A DNA stretch of 49,590 nt from Bacteroidales bacterium. Lineage in GTDB: Bacteria > Bacteroidota > Bacteroidia > Bacteroidales > CAIWKO01. Below are positions 36,481-45,491 of this stretch, in pieces. How positions within the stretch are numbered: position 1 is the first letter of the stretch; every line of letters begins with the position of its first letter. The translations under genes were made by a program, and so were the position numbers. The notes below the pieces were generated by a model. That model saw nothing but the letters and a program-made list of their open reading frames with translations. It was not told where the DNA came from and ran no database searches. Location: NCBI GenBank assembly GCA_018004645.1, contig JAGNBV010000012.1, forward strand, positions 1-49,590, written 5' to 3'.

Positions 36481-37548
36481 TTACCTGAGCACACAACGTA
36501 TTTCTGTCAGCGCTTTGATGGCACGGTCACTGAAAAAATCCATGGCCGGATACAGCCTGAAAACAGCATCCGTTTTTTCCTCAGGGCTTGCAATCAGCAA
36601 TAATTCAGCCTGGTCATTACGGTTCATAACTTCGCTGTAAGTAAAAACACCACGGTACCCATCTTTGGCGACAGCCAATAAAAGGCCTCGTTTAAGCAAG
36701 TCGTTACTTAACGGAAAATCCTCTGCAAGCATGTCTTTCAGCATCACACCCTTAAAAGGCTGGGTGCTGTGGATGCCTTTTCCTCGGCCGTAAAAGATAG
36801 CAGGGTAATTTTGTACCAAAAGGTCTTTAGGTAATTCTTTAATGGTTTTAAGGTCTTTGGTGCCGTCGGTAATTTTAAACTCCGGGCTGTACAGCGGTTT
36901 CATCTCCTTGTTAACCGGAACATCAAGCGGGTATGACACTACCGAGATTTTTACCGGGTTTGAGATATTCCGTGCCGTTATCAGGTCGCTGCCCACCACC
37001 AGCCGGGTGTTTTCGGGCAAAGTCCACAGTTCTTTGGTTTTACTGGGCACTATCCGCATAACATCGGTAGCGATAATGATTTCGTGACGGTGAATCGGAT
37101 AGTATATCTCGCCCCACGAAAGCACCACTTTTTCGCCTTTGTCGTTTTCAATTTCCACAAACAGGTCGATAATAGGCGGAAAAGCTTCCTCATTCTTCTT
37201 TTTCAGGACTATCTGATTCAGTATGTCGTAAACAGAATATCCGTCGTAACGAAACGCGCCATAAAAAGAATCAGCAGGCGCTTTATAAATAGTTTCCTTC
37301 ACGATAACACTTCTTTTGGTCATCTTTGAAAAATCCACGATGCCTGGGTTAGCCACTTCCCCTCCCACCTCGATTTTACGATCGCCTTTTAATGGATACG
37401 TGTCGGCGTTATCGTAGAAGTCATTGGTCTTGTCTGCTGTATCGGCAGGTATAATAACACCTTCTGCGGTATTCTCTTTTTTTGTCTGATTACATGAGGT
37501 CAGCACAGCAACCGCTAACAACAGAACTAATAAGTTGATCTTTTTCAT
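36481..37548 (-). CDS. Lipoprotein with two sulfite-oxidase-like (molybdopterin-binding-fold) halves
   Basis: Lipobox VLTSC with lipid-carrying Cys19. Residues about 57-210 (KIEVGGEVANPGIVDFSKM, RYDGYSVYDILNQI, VVLSWGEIYYPIHRHE) resemble the oxidoreductase molybdopterin-binding domain, and residues about 222-350 (STQPFKGVMLKDMLAEDF, VAKDGYRGVFTYSEV) look like a second, shorter copy. The only other cysteine is Cys352, so the Mo-ligating Cys of sulfite oxidases is missing and catalysis is doubtful. It is placed 14 nt after a TonB-dependent receptor and before Mo/W-type ABC genes. A binding or handling role for a Mo/W compound is inferred. Confidence 0.7.
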   Translation of the reverse strand: MKKINLLVLLLAVAVLTSCNQTKKENTAEGVIIPADTADKTNDFYDNADTYPLKGDRKIEVGGEVANPGIVDFSKMTKRSVIVKETIYKAPADSFYGAFRYDGYSVYDILNQIVLKKKNEEAFPPIIDLFVEIENDKGEKVVLSWGEIYYPIHRHEIIIATDVMRIVPSKTKELWTLPENTRLVVGSDLITARNISNPVKISVVSYPLDVPVNKEMKPLYSPEFKITDGTKDLKTIKELPKDLLVQNYPAIFYGRGKGIHSTQPFKGVMLKDMLAEDFPLSNDLLKRGLLLAVAKDGYRGVFTYSEVMNRNDQAELLLIASPEEKTDAVFRLYPAMDFFSDRAIKALTEIRCVLR

Positions 37549-37562
37549 ATTATTTGATTTAA

Positions 37563-39911
37563 TTAATATTTCGTTTTTTTAGATTTTTTATTGTTAAAGG
37601 TATAGCTTATTTTCCCGAACACCATGCGCCCGGGCGATTTGTAACCCTTGCTGTTGATGTAAACGATATTGAACAAATTATCGATATCGATGCTGAAATC
37701 AACAGGGCCGACATTTTGCCACACCTTGATATCGGTGATGAAGCGTGCAGGATACCGGTCTGTCATCATAAAAATGTTGTCCACGGTATTATCATCTTTA
37801 ACCCAGCGGGTACCGGTGTATTTTCCGGCGATGCTGAAATTAATATAATCGGTTCGGAGGCTTATGCCTGTTGAAAACTGGTGCATAGGCACGTCGGGCA
37901 GGAACTTTCCGGTGAGGTCGCGGTCGGCCTCCGTGTTGGGTACAAAACGGCTCACGGTGGAGTGGTTGAACGTATAGTTTACATAGGCTCTCAGATACTT
38001 TCCGATGGGGGCAGAAACATCGGCTTCCACGCCATAGATGTTTACACTGCTGATGTTGCTAACCTGATAAATGGGCGCCAGTGTGTAGCCAAGATTAACA
38101 GAGTCGGCGGTGGAAAGCAACGACATAAAGTCAATACCTTTGGAAAAATACACGGAAATTTCAGTTTTCAGCCATTTGAAAAACGTGTTGTCGGTGCCAA
38201 ATTCGATATTATACAGATGCTCCGGTTTTATGGCCGGATTGGCCACCCTGAAGCCGTAACGGCTTTGTTCGGAACGGCACAGGTCATCGAGGACCGGAGC
38301 GCGAAAACCCCGGGCTATGGAAACATACATGGTCGTGGATGGGATAGGACTGTATTGTATGGTCAGCTTAGGGTTAAAAGAGGTCCAGTAGCGTGGGTTA
38401 ATGTCATCATACTGAAAACCGGTGAGGTATTCTACGCTGTACGACGGTTGTTCGATGGCAAAGCCGGCATCATAGAACATGGCCCCGTCGAACCTGAGGC
38501 CGGCCAGCAGGTTCCATTTATCTTTTCCAAAAGTGAACTTATCCTGAACAAACAAAGCATAAGTATTCAAAGTTCCCCTGTTGCTGATAAGGTCGGTTGA
38601 AGTGTAATAGATATCTTTCCCGTGGACCCTGCCTATTTTTGCTTCGCCGCCAAAAGTGATTTCGTTTTTCTTGCCGGCCGGAGTCTCTGCCCACAGCCGC
38701 AACCCATAGTCTTCCCGGCGCGAATCCACCTCATACAGCGTGTAGGCGCCATCGCTATAATACTCATTGAGGCGGAAAAACTTTTCGTATATGCCATAGA
38801 CATTGGTATATATCCGCCACTTTTTCACCTGTCCCTTATACTTGAAAAATGCCCGGTACGTGTCGCGTTCGGTATTTGCTCCCACGTCTTCATAAATTTT
38901 CACTCCCCTTCCGCGGATATCATTAAAGTATTGGAAAGATAATTCAACGCTGTTATTTTCGTTGATATGATACCCCAGAGAACCACCTGCAAACCACTCC
39001 TTGAGAAATACCGGCACCACGATGGAATCATTTTCCTTGATGATCTCATCCGGAGTGTTAATGTATCCGTCGCTGACATGATGATTAAAAAATGCTTTCC
39101 AGAAAAATAACCCTTTGTTAAACGACCCCGAAAGATCTGTTTTCAATTCCATCGTTTTATAGGTTCCTGAAGAGAGACTGACTTTACATCCAAAAGTTCC
39201 TTCGGGCGGTTTGCTCATGATATTGATGATGCCACCCATGGCATTTGACCCGTAAAGGGCGGAGCCAGGGCCTTTGATGATTTCGATTTTGCCAATGTTG
39301 TCTTTATCGATGATGTTCCAGTTAACGGATCCGCCATCGGACTTGTTCAGCGGCATACCGTCATAAACTATCAGTGTTCCGGTTTGCGAACCTCCGCCCA
39401 CGCCGCGCAACGCCACAACAGTGGTGGAAGAAAAAATACCGAATTCATTGCTGACATTGACACCTGAGACCGCGTCAAACAATTTGCTTGCCGATATCGA
39501 AGGAATACGTTTTATCTCCTGTTCGTCCATCAGTTTAGTCCTTACAGGGATGTCAATCTGGTCAAAATTGCCGGTGTTATCTGTCCGGATAACAACACCA
39601 TCAATGGATACCGAAGCTTTTGCCAGGATAAAATCAAGTTTCAAAACGCCATCGTTGCCTATCACGATATCCTTAGCCAATGAAACATAACCCACATGGG
39701 TTACTTCCAGGTGGTAAGATCCTTTCTTTACTGAATTTATGCGGTAATAACCCGCTTCGTTGGTAACTGCGCCATGCCTGGTACCTGCCAAAATCACGTT
39801 GACATCAGTAACCGGGTTTTGGTTGCTATCCACGATATATCCTTCAATAGATTGTGCTGTACCGGCAATCGCCAGCAAAATAAAAATTATATATAAACTT
39901 ACCTTTTTCAT
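37563..39911 (-). CDS. TonB-dependent outer-membrane receptor
   Basis: Signal peptide (KKVSLYIIFILLAIAGTAQ), a carboxypeptidase-regulatory-like domain (about 20-105, SIEGYIVDSNQNPVTDVNV), a plug domain (LRGVGGGSQTGTLIVYDGMP, IEIIKGPGSALYGSNAMGG), and a 22-strand-type barrel to the C-terminus. It imports a large or scarce ligand using TonB energy. I place the start at ATG 39911 (782 residues); the frame also opens at 39932, but that ATG lies in the loop of a terminator-like hairpin. The ligand is unknown; the downstream Mo-fold lipoprotein and Mo/W ABC genes suggest an oxyanion complex. Confidence 0.92.
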   Translation of the reverse strand: MKKVSLYIIFILLAIAGTAQSIEGYIVDSNQNPVTDVNVILAGTRHGAVTNEAGYYRINSVKKGSYHLEVTHVGYVSLAKDIVIGNDGVLKLDFILAKASVSIDGVVIRTDNTGNFDQIDIPVRTKLMDEQEIKRIPSISASKLFDAVSGVNVSNEFGIFSSTTVVALRGVGGGSQTGTLIVYDGMPLNKSDGGSVNWNIIDKDNIGKIEIIKGPGSALYGSNAMGGIINIMSKPPEGTFGCKVSLSSGTYKTMELKTDLSGSFNKGLFFWKAFFNHHVSDGYINTPDEIIKENDSIVVPVFLKEWFAGGSLGYHINENNSVELSFQYFNDIRGRGVKIYEDVGANTERDTYRAFFKYKGQVKKWRIYTNVYGIYEKFFRLNEYYSDGAYTLYEVDSRREDYGLRLWAETPAGKKNEITFGGEAKIGRVHGKDIYYTSTDLISNRGTLNTYALFVQDKFTFGKDKWNLLAGLRFDGAMFYDAGFAIEQPSYSVEYLTGFQYDDINPRYWTSFNPKLTIQYSPIPSTTMYVSIARGFRAPVLDDLCRSEQSRYGFRVANPAIKPEHLYNIEFGTDNTFFKWLKTEISVYFSKGIDFMSLLSTADSVNLGYTLAPIYQVSNISSVNIYGVEADVSAPIGKYLRAYVNYTFNHSTVSRFVPNTEADRDLTGKFLPDVPMHQFSTGISLRTDYINFSIAGKYTGTRWVKDDNTVDNIFMMTDRYPARFITDIKVWQNVGPVDFSIDIDNLFNIVYINSKGYKSPGRMVFGKISYTFNNKKSKKTKY

Positions 39912-39945
39912 AAAAAGACTGTCGGCAGTCATCCTGCCGACAGTC
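39912..39945 (-). terminator. Strong hairpin and T run directly before the TonB receptor start
   Basis: On the minus strand a perfect 12-bp stem (GACTGTCGGCAG/CTGCCGACAGTC, arms 39934-39945 and 39917-39928) with a 5-nt loop is followed by TTTTT, and the next base is the A of the receptor ATG. It looks like an intrinsic terminator for the upstream T9SS gene, or an attenuator whose read-through sets receptor expression. Confidence 0.75.
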
Positions 39946-39972
39946 AGTCAAATAGCTTATGTTTACTACTTA

Positions 39973-41382
39973 TTAATCAACCAGGATTTTACGTGTTGCC
40001 ACTTTGGATTCGTTGGCAAAATGCAATACAACAACATACAATCCGGAGTCAAAATTGTCCACATTGATTTTTACAAAGTCTGTCCTGCTGTTGGCATTGT
40101 ACACAAGTGCTCCCATCATATTATATACTTCGGTTTTCACGATTTCTTCCGATGATTCAATGTTGAGAACATCGTTACAGGGGTTCGGATATACATTCAC
40201 ATTGTTATCATAGATAATGCTCTGCATCCCGGCCATGTAAGTACCGGTAACAATGATGTCATCAATTTTTGAAATGCCCGTCGCTACCACATCGGCACCG
40301 CTGATGCTCTCATTGGAAGTCATGACCCACCGCAGATAAACCGAGGTTGTTCCGGGATCATTAATATCGGCAGGTAGCGCCACTTCGTTGAGCACACCGG
40401 TGGTCCAGTCGTTGGCAACGGTAATATTACCTCCGGGAACATCGGTCCATGTACCTGAGCCGCCCAATTTGTACTGCAGTTTCCAGAATTTGGGGCCCGC
40501 ATAGGTTTGTCCCGAACGCTGTTTCGACCAAACTTTCATATCATAATAGTCGTCGGCTTTAAATTTTATTGACCAGAACTTAAAATTAGCGCCGTTGTCC
40601 CAGCCCTCAGCCGTGGCAGCATAATCAGTAGCGCCATTGGTATATGTCAGGGTTCTTACTTCTGCCGAATCATTCTCTGCCCTGATATCATAGGTCAGGT
40701 TGTTGGCAAGACCATAATCTGCATTAAATTCCACATCGGTAGTATCGGCAAAGTTGAAACCGATTATGGTATCTCCGGTGGCCACGGGCAGATCCGCGGT
40801 GCCCATAATAATAATATTGTCAATAGCCGATTTGCCTGTTGGCAGCACAGGGTTCATATCAAGGGCAATATTTGATGTCATGATCCAGCGGATATAGATG
40901 GAGGTGCCGCCAGGAACAGCTATTGGAATCGGGAGCGAATCAACCACGCCCATATTCCAGGCGCTGTTGCAGACCACTGTACCACCAGGGACATTCGTCC
41001 ATGGAATGGAACCCCATTTGTATTGTACACGCCAGTCTCTGGGGCCATACAGGGTGCCATCAGACATCTGTTTTGAGTACAATACCAAATCATGATAACC
41101 TTCTGCTTTAAATTTAATCGACCAGAATTTTGTGCTGTCGCCATTATCCCATCCTGCTACTTCTTCTGCATAGGTACCATCACCGGGAACCATGGTGGCA
41201 GCTCCCGTACCGCCCTCATGCATCAGTGTTCTTGTGCCGATGTTACTGCTTATTCCTGCATTGGCAACAGAGTCTGCAAGGGTACCTGTCGGGAAAGTCC
41301 AGGCCACAATGGTATCCTGTGCCCGCATGGTGAAAACTGTCAGTATGCAAAACATACCTACTAATAGTAATTGTTTTTTCAT
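39973..41382 (-). CDS. T9SS-secreted protein with two homologous internal repeats
   Basis: Signal peptide ending MRAQ, two repeats of about 180 residues (first around 25-200, second around 205-390), and a T9SS type A tail (VYPNPCNDVLNIES ... GLYVVVLHF ... TRKILVD). Each repeat contains GWDNG...KFWSIKFKA, a YSKQ/WSKQ strand, W..QYK and a VPGG turn, which suggests jelly-roll beta domains of the kind that bind ligands or glycans. It lies between a lipoprotein and the TonB receptor on the same strand; it may capture ligand at the surface. Function is not known. Confidence 0.83.
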   Translation of the reverse strand: MKKQLLLVGMFCILTVFTMRAQDTIVAWTFPTGTLADSVANAGISSNIGTRTLMHEGGTGAATMVPGDGTYAEEVAGWDNGDSTKFWSIKFKAEGYHDLVLYSKQMSDGTLYGPRDWRVQYKWGSIPWTNVPGGTVVCNSAWNMGVVDSLPIPIAVPGGTSIYIRWIMTSNIALDMNPVLPTGKSAIDNIIIMGTADLPVATGDTIIGFNFADTTDVEFNADYGLANNLTYDIRAENDSAEVRTLTYTNGATDYAATAEGWDNGANFKFWSIKFKADDYYDMKVWSKQRSGQTYAGPKFWKLQYKLGGSGTWTDVPGGNITVANDWTTGVLNEVALPADINDPGTTSVYLRWVMTSNESISGADVVATGISKIDDIIVTGTYMAGMQSIIYDNNVNVYPNPCNDVLNIESSEEIVKTEVYNMMGALVYNANSRTDFVKINVDNFDSGLYVVVLHFANESKVATRKILVD

Positions 41383-41417
41383 TTTTTCTGTTTTTAGTTA
41401 CATTTATTATTTAATAT

Positions 41418-42374
41418 TTACATTTGAATTTTCATAGAAAACAGTATGCTTCCGGTAGTATCAAGATCGGCCTGGTGCACCCGTATGATACCTTTTTTCC
41501 CTGCGGCGGTCTGAAAGGGAATAAAAGTGCCATCCGTAGCCCATTTATATTTTTTCTTACCCCAAACATCATCATAAGATACAATCAGCAGGCTGTCGTT
41601 ATGCGCATTTTCGAAGCCTTCGGCGGTAACACCATTATCTGCACGTATGTCGTATTTGGTGTAATTTCTGGTGCCCCAGCCAGTAAGGTAAGGATAATAC
41701 AAATCGTAAAGTTCGCCTGTGGCCGATGGTTCTTCACCTGGGGAGGAGAACGTAGGCGAAGGCTTCAATATGCCATTATCATCTTTCCAGTTGAAATACG
41801 TAAGAAAATCAACCTGGCTCTGATACATAGCCGCAGAATCGGCAAAATAAACTTTGTTTACCAAAGGCAGGAAATACTGTCCGTAAGTAGTGTTCAACTG
41901 ATACCCCATACGGATGTTGTTAAATTCGTAAATACCACCAAACTGCGAATTGGGGTCTTTAAATATTTTAAGAGAGATGCTGGCTTCCTGACGTTCCCTG
42001 TCCATCACGGCAAACTGCCATTCTACGGCATCTTCCACATTTTGGTAAAAGGTCAATGCGGTAACAAAGCCTGTCGAATTCATACCCGAATCAAGCACTG
42101 TTTTGACAGTACCATTATAGAGTTTTTTTACGGTGAAATTGGTCAGGTTGGCATCCAGGCCTTCAGCCTGCACTTTAAATCTCAGGGGCTGCCCTATGGC
42201 TGCCGTATCGCCGTCGTGGGCGGTGTTTGATTCAAAGATAAGGCTAATCGTTGGAGGCAGCAGATCCTCATCATTTTTGCAAGCAGTAAATAACACCAGC
42301 GAAACAAAACAAAACACCATGTACTTAAAGCCCTGTGCACACAAAACGGAGAAACTATTGATCTTACTTTTCAT
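41418..42374 (-). CDS. Lipoprotein of unknown function upstream of T9SS protein and TonB receptor
   Basis: The N-terminus has a hydrophobic stretch and lipobox-like LFTAC (Cys32), then a KNDEDLLPP linker, typical of surface or periplasmic lipoproteins of Bacteroidota. The middle looks like an immunoglobulin-like strand set (LRFKVQAEGLDANLTNFTVKKL). The C-terminal part (YDIRADNGVTAEGFENAHND) has no motif I recognise. It has its own promoter and is followed after 35 nt by the two-repeat T9SS gene, so the two are likely cotranscribed. Confidence 0.75.
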   Translation of the reverse strand: MKSKINSFSVLCAQGFKYMVFCFVSLVLFTACKNDEDLLPPTISLIFESNTAHDGDTAAIGQPLRFKVQAEGLDANLTNFTVKKLYNGTVKTVLDSGMNSTGFVTALTFYQNVEDAVEWQFAVMDRERQEASISLKIFKDPNSQFGGIYEFNNIRMGYQLNTTYGQYFLPLVNKVYFADSAAMYQSQVDFLTYFNWKDDNGILKPSPTFSSPGEEPSATGELYDLYYPYLTGWGTRNYTKYDIRADNGVTAEGFENAHNDSLLIVSYDDVWGKKKYKWATDGTFIPFQTAAGKKGIIRVHQADLDTTGSILFSMKIQM

Positions 42375-42440
42375 GCTTGAAATTATTTTGTAATAAATGC
42401 TGTTTATTTTTTAGTTATGCATCGATTTACATATCGGGTC

Positions 42441-42470
42441 CAAAATTAACTAAAAAAGTCATACCGCAAA
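42441..42470 (-). promoter_or_regulatory. Complete Bacteroidota promoter for the lipoprotein-T9SS pair
   Basis: On the minus strand TTTG (42467-42470), an 18-nt spacer and TAATTTTG (42441-42448), matching the TTTG / TAnnTTTG consensus. The leader to the ATG at 42374 would be about 60 nt. Confidence 0.65.
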
Positions 42471-42521
42471 AAAGTTGAAATAATAAAAACGATCATTAGC
42501 ATTAGCATTAACAATAACCAC

Positions 42522-44324
42522 TCATTTCGTACCTGCAAGTTGTTTTGCTTTTTGAGAAAACTGTCTTGCTTTAAGCGTATCACCATGCAGCGAATAATAA
42601 GAGGCCAGGTTGGAGAGCGTAAAGGGATTATCGGGATTAATCTCATAAGCTTTCATAAAATAGGTGAAAGCACCTTCTCCATCACCTCTGATGTGAAAAA
42701 CCACACCCATATTGCACAGTGCTGCTTCGTTGGCAGGGTCTTTCTCAATTGCCTTCGATAAATACCAATAGCTTTTGTCTATATTGTTGAGATTTTTGCC
42801 GTAAATTTCACCTGCAGCAGCATAAGCCCGCGAATTATTGGAATCCAGGGCGATAATCTTCAAGTTATCTTCCAGGGATTTTTGAAAATCGTTTTTTTGA
42901 GAGTACAACATACTGCGCCATTTCAAAGCATCCAGGTGATTCGGATTGATGCTGATGGCCTTATCGAAGTACTTCAGCGCCTGCTCCTGATTATTAGCTG
43001 AATAAAAATAAGCCCCTGCATTATACCAGGCCACATCAATTTCTGGATACTTGAGTGTAACATCGGTCCAGAATGTGCCTGCATTTTTCCAAACCGGAAC
43101 CCTGCCCACCGACACTATGGTAAAAAAAACAGCCAGGCATCCCAGTACAAAAAATTTCAATACTTTTCCATTCAAAGGAGTTTTCATTGTATTAGTTTTT
43201 TCCAAACCCAGGCCCAACAGATAAAATAACCCCACCGAAGCCATATAAAAATACCTGTCGGCAGCAATGGCCGACCCCACCGAAAGAATTTGCAAAATCA
43301 TTACCACATTGATGGCATAAAAACCAAGGCCAAAAAGCACCTTTTTTGAAAATTTCAATGAATAGATCAATGCACCGAATATTAAAAGATTTAAGGGGAG
43401 GGATAGATAATACATTAGTGGCAGATCGCCCGATTGAAGAGGATAAGGATACAGGCCTGATAAATGGAAGGGCCATACCAACTTCATTATGTAAAAAAAG
43501 AAACTGTAATTAATGAAGAAAAATTTATCACTCAGCGAAAAAATGTCTTTGGATGTAAAACCTACAGCTCCACTTTCTTTTTGCACAAAAACCGCAAAAA
43601 GTCCAAAAAACAACGATATCATCACATAAGGAATTTTGTTGAGCAGTGTTTTGTACGAAAATTTTTTGTCAAAGCAAAAATCCGTCAACACCAGCACGGC
43701 AGGTAAAACCACAGCCATGCCTTTTGACAGGCACGACAACACAAAGGCCGCCAGCGAAATTATCAGCAGGCTATTCTTTTTCTTTTCACGGTAATCAAGA
43801 TAAAAAATGTAGCTTATAAAATAAAAAAGGCTGTAGAGCACATCTTTGCGCTGCGAGGCCCATGCCACCGACTCGATGTGCAACGGATGCACTACAAACA
43901 GCAGGCCGGTAACAAATGCCAGGAAACGGTTTTTGGTAAGTTTCACTATCAGAACATAGCTCAGCAAAGAATTCAGCAGGTGTAACAACATATTATCCAG
44001 ATGGTACAGGAAAGGATTGGCTTTAACCAGCGACCACTCTATCATATACGACAATATGGTCAACGGCTGATAATTTCCAACATAAAAACGGGTAAAAAGC
44101 TGGCTAAAGTTTGCAAATGAATGAACGGATGTATTGTTGGTAATATAATAAGGATCATCCCACACATCAATGGAATATTTCAGCGTAGGGAAATAAATAA
44201 TCACACAGGATACCACCATAATCAGCAAAAACCACCACTGTTCTTTTGGATTTTTTGCCTGGAGCGCGACCACCTTTTTTGCTGCCTTGTGTGGCGGTGG
44301 TGATTTTTTCTGAGCTGCTTTCAT
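42522..44324 (-). CDS. TMTC-like integral membrane protein with C-terminal TPR repeats
   Basis: About ten hydrophobic segments, then roughly 190 residues of tetratricopeptide repeats (DVAWYNAGAYFYSANNQEQ, NEAALCNMGVVFHIRGDGE). The first luminal loop has YSIDVWDDPYYITNN, with the acidic pair typical of GT-C mannosyltransferases, and PFHLSGLYPYP resembles the DUF1736 region of TMTC proteins, which O-mannosylate proteins in animals. It may glycosylate exported proteins using a polyprenyl-linked sugar. I use ATG 44324; a GTG at 44339 adds five residues. Confidence 0.8.
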   Translation of the reverse strand: MKAAQKKSPPPHKAAKKVVALQAKNPKEQWWFLLIMVVSCVIIYFPTLKYSIDVWDDPYYITNNTSVHSFANFSQLFTRFYVGNYQPLTILSYMIEWSLVKANPFLYHLDNMLLHLLNSLLSYVLIVKLTKNRFLAFVTGLLFVVHPLHIESVAWASQRKDVLYSLFYFISYIFYLDYREKKKNSLLIISLAAFVLSCLSKGMAVVLPAVLVLTDFCFDKKFSYKTLLNKIPYVMISLFFGLFAVFVQKESGAVGFTSKDIFSLSDKFFFINYSFFFYIMKLVWPFHLSGLYPYPLQSGDLPLMYYLSLPLNLLIFGALIYSLKFSKKVLFGLGFYAINVVMILQILSVGSAIAADRYFYMASVGLFYLLGLGLEKTNTMKTPLNGKVLKFFVLGCLAVFFTIVSVGRVPVWKNAGTFWTDVTLKYPEIDVAWYNAGAYFYSANNQEQALKYFDKAISINPNHLDALKWRSMLYSQKNDFQKSLEDNLKIIALDSNNSRAYAAAGEIYGKNLNNIDKSYWYLSKAIEKDPANEAALCNMGVVFHIRGDGEGAFTYFMKAYEINPDNPFTLSNLASYYSLHGDTLKARQFSQKAKQLAGTK

Positions 44325-44352
44325 AGTGTTGCCATACACATAAATAGAGCCT

Positions 44353-44360
44353 CAAAAATA
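44353..44360 (-). promoter_or_regulatory. -7 promoter element of the TMTC-like gene
   Basis: TATTTTTG on the minus strand lies in the short gap after the binding-protein gene, with a leader of about 20 nt to ATG 44324. The TMTC-like gene can therefore be expressed separately from the binding protein. Confidence 0.45.
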
Positions 44361-44370
44361 AGAAAATCAG

Positions 44371-45363
44371 CTAATTTTTTGGAGGAAGGGCAAACTTTTT
44401 TAGCTTTTCGGGAACTTTATTAAATTGCTCGCATATTGCAGGCACCACCGAAGGTTGTCCTGAAGCTTCCATTATAGCCATACCTCCATCGGCCTGGAGA
44501 AAAAACTCAAGAAAAGCCAGAGCTAATTCCTCATTTTCGCAACTTTTGGGTATCGTCAGGCCATAAATCATTGGGGAGCCCGTTTCACGAATCTTTTCTC
44601 CCGGCTTTTTTCCTGTTGTTTCCACGCTGACCGTTCCATAGTAATCGCCCAGCGCCTCATTCCTCAGATTCACAGAGTCGGGAAGCAGAAGGTATTTCAA
44701 ATTATGCTGCTGTGCAACCGATCGGTATAAGAAAATGTAATCAACCGCTTTGGCCTCGAGCAAAGCTATGAGGTCGGTTTCCTTCGGACGGATATAGTTT
44801 TTGTCTTTGGCCTCCATTTTTTTTGACAGACCCGGGATGTTATAATAATCTTCGGCAAGCATCATAGTAAGCAAGGAACGCACCCCGCAAGGATCGCTCT
44901 CCGGATCGCTGCGACCATAAATAACATCATCCTTAAGCAAAATATTATACCAGTTATATTTATTGATATCAGCCGCATATTTTGATCTATCTGTAAAAAC
45001 AATAGACATCTCATTGCTGGCAAATTTAATGTTCCAGTCAGCCCATTCGGGAATCAACAGGTTGTCAATCACTTTATAATCCGCCGACAGCATAATGTCG
45101 CACCTTTTCCCCAGATCGCTGATTTTTCGGGCACAATCCTTACTGCCGGCGGCTTCAGTCAAAATCTCCACCTGCGGATGGCTCACCTTGAAAGAATCGC
45201 ATATAGCTTTCACCGGATAAGAAAGACTGCCGGCATGAAAAATCACCAATTTACCTTTGAGATTGCTAGTTTCTTCTTCCGACTGATTATTATCCCTGTT
45301 AGAATTCCCGCATGAACAGGTAAACACAATGGCAGTCAAAATCAGTAAAATGAACTTTTTCAT
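44371..45363 (-). CDS. Substrate-binding lipoprotein, tungstate/molybdate type (WtpA/ModA-like)
   Basis: Lipid-anchored periplasmic binding protein (cysteines 16 and 18 in FTCSCGN). LVIFHAGSLSYPVKAICDSF, LTEAAGSKDCARKISDL, ADYKVIDNLL and GRSDPESDPCGVRSLL are the conserved ligand-site segments of WtpA-type proteins; Ser and Asp/Glu side chains there coordinate the oxyanion in relatives. The length of 330 is normal. The matching permease and ATPase are about 8 kb downstream on the same strand, separated by six genes, so the importer is encoded in two pieces. Confidence 0.87.
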   Translation of the reverse strand: MKKFILLILTAIVFTCSCGNSNRDNNQSEEETSNLKGKLVIFHAGSLSYPVKAICDSFKVSHPQVEILTEAAGSKDCARKISDLGKRCDIMLSADYKVIDNLLIPEWADWNIKFASNEMSIVFTDRSKYAADINKYNWYNILLKDDVIYGRSDPESDPCGVRSLLTMMLAEDYYNIPGLSKKMEAKDKNYIRPKETDLIALLEAKAVDYIFLYRSVAQQHNLKYLLLPDSVNLRNEALGDYYGTVSVETTGKKPGEKIRETGSPMIYGLTIPKSCENEELALAFLEFFLQADGGMAIMEASGQPSVVPAICEQFNKVPEKLKKFALPPKN

Positions 45364-45380
45364 ATTTCAGCTATTTGTAG

Positions 45381-45388
45381 CAAAAATA
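45381..45388 (-). promoter_or_regulatory. -7 promoter element of the WtpA-like gene
   Basis: TATTTTTG on the minus strand, 17 nt before the ATG. It is back to back with the tRNA-Leu promoter. Confidence 0.55.
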
Positions 45389-45491
45389 ATACTTAATTGG
45401 ATATGTACACCATTGCCTAACCAACAGATTGCAGGTATTCATTGAAAAAAACAACGTGGAAACAAAATTTTCGGAAAATATGTATTTTTTG

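Noticed and set aside
37881-38600. 239-codon frame opposite the TonB receptor
   Set aside because: Antisense shadow over the barrel; no supporting motif.
41424-42230. 268-codon frame opposite the lipoprotein gene
   Set aside because: Antisense shadow of a gene with lipobox and promoter; no protein-like motif.
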